In this document: in pieces, positions 33,578-36,068 of the stretch
Layout of the letters: each line of letters starts with the position of its first letter
Numbering within the stretch: the stretch's first letter is position 1
Assembly (NCBI GenBank): GCA_021163845.1
Contig: JAGGTH010000090.1
Location: forward strand, 1 to 36,068
Source of the DNA: Helicobacteraceae bacterium
GTDB lineage: Bacteria; Campylobacterota; Campylobacteria; Campylobacterales; Sulfurimonadaceae
Reading direction: 5' to 3'
DNA length: 36,068 nt
The notes under the pieces: model-generated
What the model was told of the DNA's origin: nothing
Databases searched by the model: none
The model's input: the letters and a program-made list of their open reading frames with translations, nothing else
Program-made: the position numbers and the translations under genes

Positions 33578-34003
33578 TTAATCTACGATCTCTACACCGA
33601 TTGAACGAGCAGAACCAGCGATAGTTTTCGTAGCTACTTCTTTGTCATCAGTATTTAAATCTTGAATTTTCTGCTCAACAATTTCCATGAGTTGTGCACG
33701 CGTTATCTTACCAACTTTATTTTTCAAAGGATTATCCGTCCCTTTTTTAAGTCCTGCTGCCTTCATGATAAGTGCAGATGCAGGTGGTTGTTTTGTAATA
33801 AAAGAAAAACTTTTATCAGAGTATACAGTAATAATTACTGGTACTTTGAATCCCATTTTATCTTTTGTTTTTTCATTGAAAGCTTTACAGAATTCCATGA
33901 TGTTAACACCACGTTGTCCTAAAGCAGGTCCTACTGGTGGAGCTGGGTTAGCTGCGCCGGCTTGAATTTGTAGTTTGATGTAACCAGAAACTTTTTTTGC
34001 CAT
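33578..34003 (-). CDS. rplK: 50S ribosomal protein L11
   Basis: A 141-residue protein of the GTPase-associated centre. It has the N-terminal [40 protein letters not shown] region with the prolines contacted by thiostrepton, and the C-terminal rRNA-binding domain ending [21 protein letters not shown] precedes the ATG. It lies 18 nt after nusG. Confidence 0.98.
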   Translation of the reverse strand: MAKKVSGYIKLQIQAGAANPAPPVGPALGQRGVNIMEFCKAFNEKTKDKMGFKVPVIITVYSDKSFSFITKQPPASALIMKAAGLKKGTDNPLKNKVGKITRAQLMEIVEQKIQDLNTDDKEVATKTIAGSARSIGVEIVD

Positions 34004-34021
34004 TTTTTTTCCTTTTTAGAT

Positions 34022-34549
34022 TTAAATTATTTTTTCAACTTGCGTGTATGAAATATCCACTGGAGTTGCTCTACCAAATATTGATACATTTAGTTTGAGT
34101 GTCCCATGTTCTAAGTCATACTCATCCACAGTTGCAGTAAAGTTAGCAAATGGTCCATCTATAATACGAACCATCTCACCATTATCAAAAAATACTTTTG
34201 GTTTTGGTGCTGCACGATTGTTAACACGGTCTAAGATTACACTAATATCATGGTCACTTAATGGTGTAGGAGTATTCCCCTCACCAATAAACCCAGATAC
34301 CTTTGGAAGGGACTGGATAAGGTGCTGAATCTCAGTGTTTAAATCAATCTTAGCAAAAACATATCCAGAGTAAAGTGATCTCTCAGATACCTTCTTTTTT
34401 CCCTCTTTTACTTCAATTACATCTTCAGTAGGAACGATAACTTCTGTAATTGCTTCTTGAAGACCCATCTCTTCAATCATATTAAGTATCGCTAAGCGAA
34501 CTGTTCTTTCGTTTCCATAGGTCTGAATAGAGTACCATTTGTGTGCCAT
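34022..34549 (-). CDS. nusG: Transcription termination/antitermination factor NusG
   Basis: A 175-residue factor that binds RNA polymerase and couples it to Rho or the ribosome. The NGN domain starts AHKWYSIQTYGNERTVRLAI and includes GYVFAKIDL; the KOW domain is FDNGEMVRIIDGPFANFTATVDEYD. The Shine-Dalgarno TAAGGAG overlaps the secE stop codon, so secE and nusG are coupled, as in most bacteria. Confidence 0.97.
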   Translation of the reverse strand: MAHKWYSIQTYGNERTVRLAILNMIEEMGLQEAITEVIVPTEDVIEVKEGKKKVSERSLYSGYVFAKIDLNTEIQHLIQSLPKVSGFIGEGNTPTPLSDHDISVILDRVNNRAAPKPKVFFDNGEMVRIIDGPFANFTATVDEYDLEHGTLKLNVSIFGRATPVDISYTQVEKII

Positions 34550-34558
34550 TTTTACTCC

Positions 34559-34738
34559 TTAACCTAAGATTGCTGACATAATAGAAGACATCATCAAGTC
34601 AACTAAAGCTAAAAAAGCAGCTATAACAGCTACAACTATAACTACAGCGATATAAGCTTGTTTTACTTGTCCCTTAGTAGGAAAGATTACTTTGCTTAAC
34701 TCTGCTTTTGCATTTCTTATATGTGAACTTAATTTCAT
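34559..34738 (-). CDS. secE: Preprotein translocase subunit SecE
   Basis: This is a short gene that I translated directly: 59 residues, starting MKLSSHIRNAKAELSKVIFP and ending SAILG. It has the SecE layout of an amphipathic N-terminal helix, the conserved KxELxKVxFPT hinge motif, and one C-terminal membrane helix (AYIAVVIVVAVIAAFLALVDL). SecE clamps SecY in the protein-export channel. It lies between tRNA-Trp and nusG, the standard position. Confidence 0.94.
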   Translation of the reverse strand: MKLSSHIRNAKAELSKVIFPTKGQVKQAYIAVVIVVAVIAAFLALVDLMMSSIMSAILG

Positions 34739-34762
34739 TATCTCTTTTCCTACACTACATTA

Positions 34763-34796
34763 ATTATTAATAATACTCTGAAGTAGTATTAATAAT
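34763..34796. other. 15-bp AT-rich hairpin between tRNA-Trp and secE
   Basis: Arms 34763-34777 and 34782-34796 pair at 14 of 15 positions around a CTGA loop. No T-run follows on the transcribed strand, so it does not look like an intrinsic terminator. It may direct 3' processing of the tRNA from the secE-nusG mRNA. Confidence 0.65.
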
Positions 34797-34801
34797 TGAT
34801 G

Positions 34802-34877
34802 TGGCAGGCGAAGAGGGACTCGAACCCCCAGCCATCGGATTTGGAATCCGGCGCTCTACCATTGGAGCTATTCGCCT
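34802..34877 (-). tRNA. trnW: tRNA-Trp (anticodon CCA)
   Basis: A 76-nt cloverleaf on the minus strand. The acceptor AGGCGAA pairs with TTCGCCT, followed by discriminator G and an encoded CCA. The D arm is GCTC...GAGC, the anticodon stem CCGGA/TCCGG encloses TTCCAAA with anticodon CCA, and the T arm contains TTCGAGT. It lies between rpmG and secE, as in other Campylobacterota. Confidence 0.97.
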
Positions 34878-34905
34878 AAAAAAAACTAAGTCAAAGACTT
34901 AGTTT
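34878..34905 (-). terminator. Intrinsic terminator-like hairpin abutting the tRNA-Trp 5' end
   Basis: On the minus strand AAACTAAGTC and GACTTAGTTT form a perfect 10-bp stem with a TTT loop, followed by five more Ts that end exactly where the tRNA begins (34877). A TATAAT at 34916-34921 overlaps the rpmG stop just upstream. The hairpin could end tuf-rpmG transcripts or attenuate tRNA-Trp-secE-nusG. Confidence 0.75.
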
Positions 34906-34915
34906 AAACTAAAAT

Positions 34916-34921
34916 ATTATA
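34916..34921 (-). promoter_or_regulatory. Candidate -10 box at the rpmG stop codon
   Basis: TATAAT on the minus strand overlapping the rpmG TAA. Transcription would start near 34909, so the first transcribed element would be the terminator-like hairpin in front of tRNA-Trp. Confidence 0.35.
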
Positions 34922-35069
34922 ATTTCATCTCTTTGTGAACAGTATGCTCACGACAAAATTTACAATATTTTTTTACTGAAAATTTTTCAGTATGAGTTTT
35001 TTTATTTTTACTAGTGTGATAGTTACGACGAGTACACTTCTCACATCCTAGGTGTATAGTTTCACGCAT
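34917..35069 (-). CDS. rpmG: 50S ribosomal protein L33 (zinc-ribbon type)
   Basis: A short gene translated directly: 50 residues, from MRETIHLGCEKC to HKEMKL. It has the two CxxC pairs (CEKC and CKFC) of the zinc-binding form of L33, and the conserved RRNYHTSKNKK and KYCKFCREHTVHKE stretches. It lies 36 nt after tuf and upstream of tRNA-Trp, the usual place in this phylum. Confidence 0.95.
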   Translation of the reverse strand: MRETIHLGCEKCTRRNYHTSKNKKTHTEKFSVKKYCKFCREHTVHKEMKL

Positions 35070-35087
35070 TATTAAACCTTATTTGGT

Positions 35088-35107
35088 AATTTGGGAAAAC
35101 CCAAATT
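35088..35107. other. Perfect 8-bp hairpin at the tuf stop codon
   Basis: AATTTGGG-AAAA-CCCAAATT overlaps the tuf TAA. On the transcribed strand the loop is TTTT but no T-tract follows the stem, so it is more likely a stabilising or processing hairpin than a terminator. Confidence 0.55.
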
Positions 35108-36068
35108 ACGCAAGAATCTCAGCTACAACACCAGCACCAACAGTTCTTCCACCCTCACGGATTGCGAACTTAGTACCTTTTTCCATAGCAATTGGGTGAA
35201 TTAATTCAACCGTAATACTTACATTGTCACCTGGCATAACCATCTCAGTACCTTCTGGTAAAGTAATTGCACCTGTAACGTCTGTAGTACGAACATAGAA
35301 CTGTGGTCTATAGTTAGTGAAGAATGGTGTATGACGACCACCCTCATCTTTACTTAATACATAGATCTCTGCAGCGAATTTTGTATGAGGAGTAATTGTA
35401 CCTGGCTTACAAAGTACTTGACCACGCTCAACATCATCTTTAGCGATACCACGTAAAAGAATACCACAGTTATCTCCAGCAACACCTTGCTCCATCTCTT
35501 TACGGAACATCTCAACACCTGTAACAGTTGTTGTCTGAGTATCACGGATCCCTACGATTTCGATATTCTCACCAACTTTAACAGTACCACGCTCAATACG
35601 ACCTGTTACAACAGTACCACGTCCAGAGATTGAGAATACATCCTCAACTGGCATTAAGAAATCTTTATCAGTTTGACGCTCTGGCTCTGGGATGTATGCA
35701 TCTACTTCAGCCATAAGTTTAACGATCTTTTCTGACCACTCACCAAGAGTACCAGTTTTTGCCTCTTCAAGTGCTTTAAGCGCAGAACCTGCAACGATTG
35801 GAGTATCATCACCTGGGAAATCATAAGTATCTAAAAGCTCACGAATCTCCATCTCAACTAACTCTAAAAGCTCTTCATCATCAACCATATCTTCTTTGTT
35901 CATGAAAACAACGATGTATGGTACACCAACTTGTTTTGAAAGAAGGATATGCTCACGAGTTTGTGGCATTGGGCCATCCGCTGCTGATACAACTAGAATA
36001 GCACCGTCCATTTGAGCAGCACCTGTAATCATGTTCTTAACATAATCCGCGTGACCTGGACAGTCAAC
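35106..36068 (-). CDS. tuf: Elongation factor Tu, N-terminus off the window
   Basis: EF-Tu delivers aminoacyl-tRNA to the ribosome. The frame is open to the window edge; the visible part starts [13 protein letters not shown] (the G3 DxxG motif) and continues with NKED (G4), GSALKAL (G5) and the beta-barrel domains 2 and 3, ending [10 protein letters not shown]. The P-loop and about 80 N-terminal residues lie outside. An internal Met at 36032 is not the start. It is the first gene of the visible minus-strand cluster. Confidence 0.98.
   Translation of the reverse strand, partial: VDCPGHADYVKNMITGAAQMDGAILVVSAADGPMPQTREHILLSKQVGVPYIVVFMNKEDMVDDEELLELVEMEIRELLDTYDFPGDDTPIVAGSALKALEEAKTGTLGEWSEKIVKLMAEVDAYIPEPERQTDKDFLMPVEDVFSISGRGTVVTGRIERGTVKVGENIEIVGIRDTQTTTVTGVEMFRKEMEQGVAGDNCGILLRGIAKDDVERGQVLCKPGTITPHTKFAAEIYVLSKDEGGRHTPFFTNYRPQFYVRTTDVTGAITLPEGTEMVMPGDNVSITVELIHPIAMEKGTKFAIREGGRTVGAGVVAEILA

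Overview
The window comes from a Campylobacterota (epsilonproteobacterial) chromosome, most likely a free-living relative of Sulfurimonas, Sulfuricurvum or Sulfurovum. As recalled family knowledge, three gene orders are typical of this phylum: comEC/yihY/glcD/pgbA-like next to a divergent M23 peptidase (Campylobacter jejuni Cj1211-Cj1215 and Helicobacter pylori HP0506-HP0509 are similar); flgB-flgC-fliE-ftsI; and tuf-rpmG-tRNA-Trp-secE-nusG-rplK-rplA-rplJ-rplL-rpoB-rpoC-rpsL-rpsG-fusA. rpoB and rpoC are separate genes overlapping by 8 nt, not fused as in Helicobacter and Wolinella, which argues against the Helicobacteraceae proper. The base composition is moderately AT-rich.

Layout. 1-3764 (+): the end of an unidentified gene, then dnaB (replicative helicase, split by a 311-residue intein) and comEC. 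3737-6845 (-): yihY-like membrane protein, glcD-type FAD oxidase and a PgbA-N-like exported protein, read as one operon. 6951-8712 (+): Csd3/Pgp3-type M23 peptidase overlapping a Nudix hydrolase. 8696-12113 (-): priA and three tandem type IV pilin-like (pseudopilin) genes. 12348-15399 (+): flagellar rod genes flgB, flgC, fliE and the septal transpeptidase ftsI, behind a good sigma-54 promoter. 15376-19391: panC (-), prfB (+), a small membrane protein (-), bpt (+), an exported coiled-coil protein (-) and another small membrane protein (+). 19446-36068 (-): a 16.6 kb transcription/translation supercluster from fusA back to a partial tuf, including tRNA-Trp, and secE and rpmG, which are short genes.

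How the parts relate. The left half mixes replication and restart (dnaB, priA), DNA uptake (comEC), peptidoglycan shape and division enzymes (M23 peptidase, ftsI) and flagellar rod assembly. The right half is a housekeeping block whose intergenic spaces are unusually rich in hairpins. These include a UUCG terminator-like attenuator and a long processing-type hairpin between rplL and rpoB, a likely L10 leader before rplJ, and a terminator-shaped hairpin touching the 5' end of tRNA-Trp.

Most notable: (1) an intein with both LAGLIDADG motifs sits exactly inside the Walker A P-loop of DnaB; (2) a bipartite palindromic repeat occurs twice, once between glcD and yihY and once inside priA, where it is translated in frame as about 20 extra residues; (3) five of six convergent gene pairs overlap at their 3' ends; (4) the hairpin/terminator arrangements in the ribosomal block. 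I saw no CRISPR array, rRNA, transposase or phage gene, and no clear defence system.
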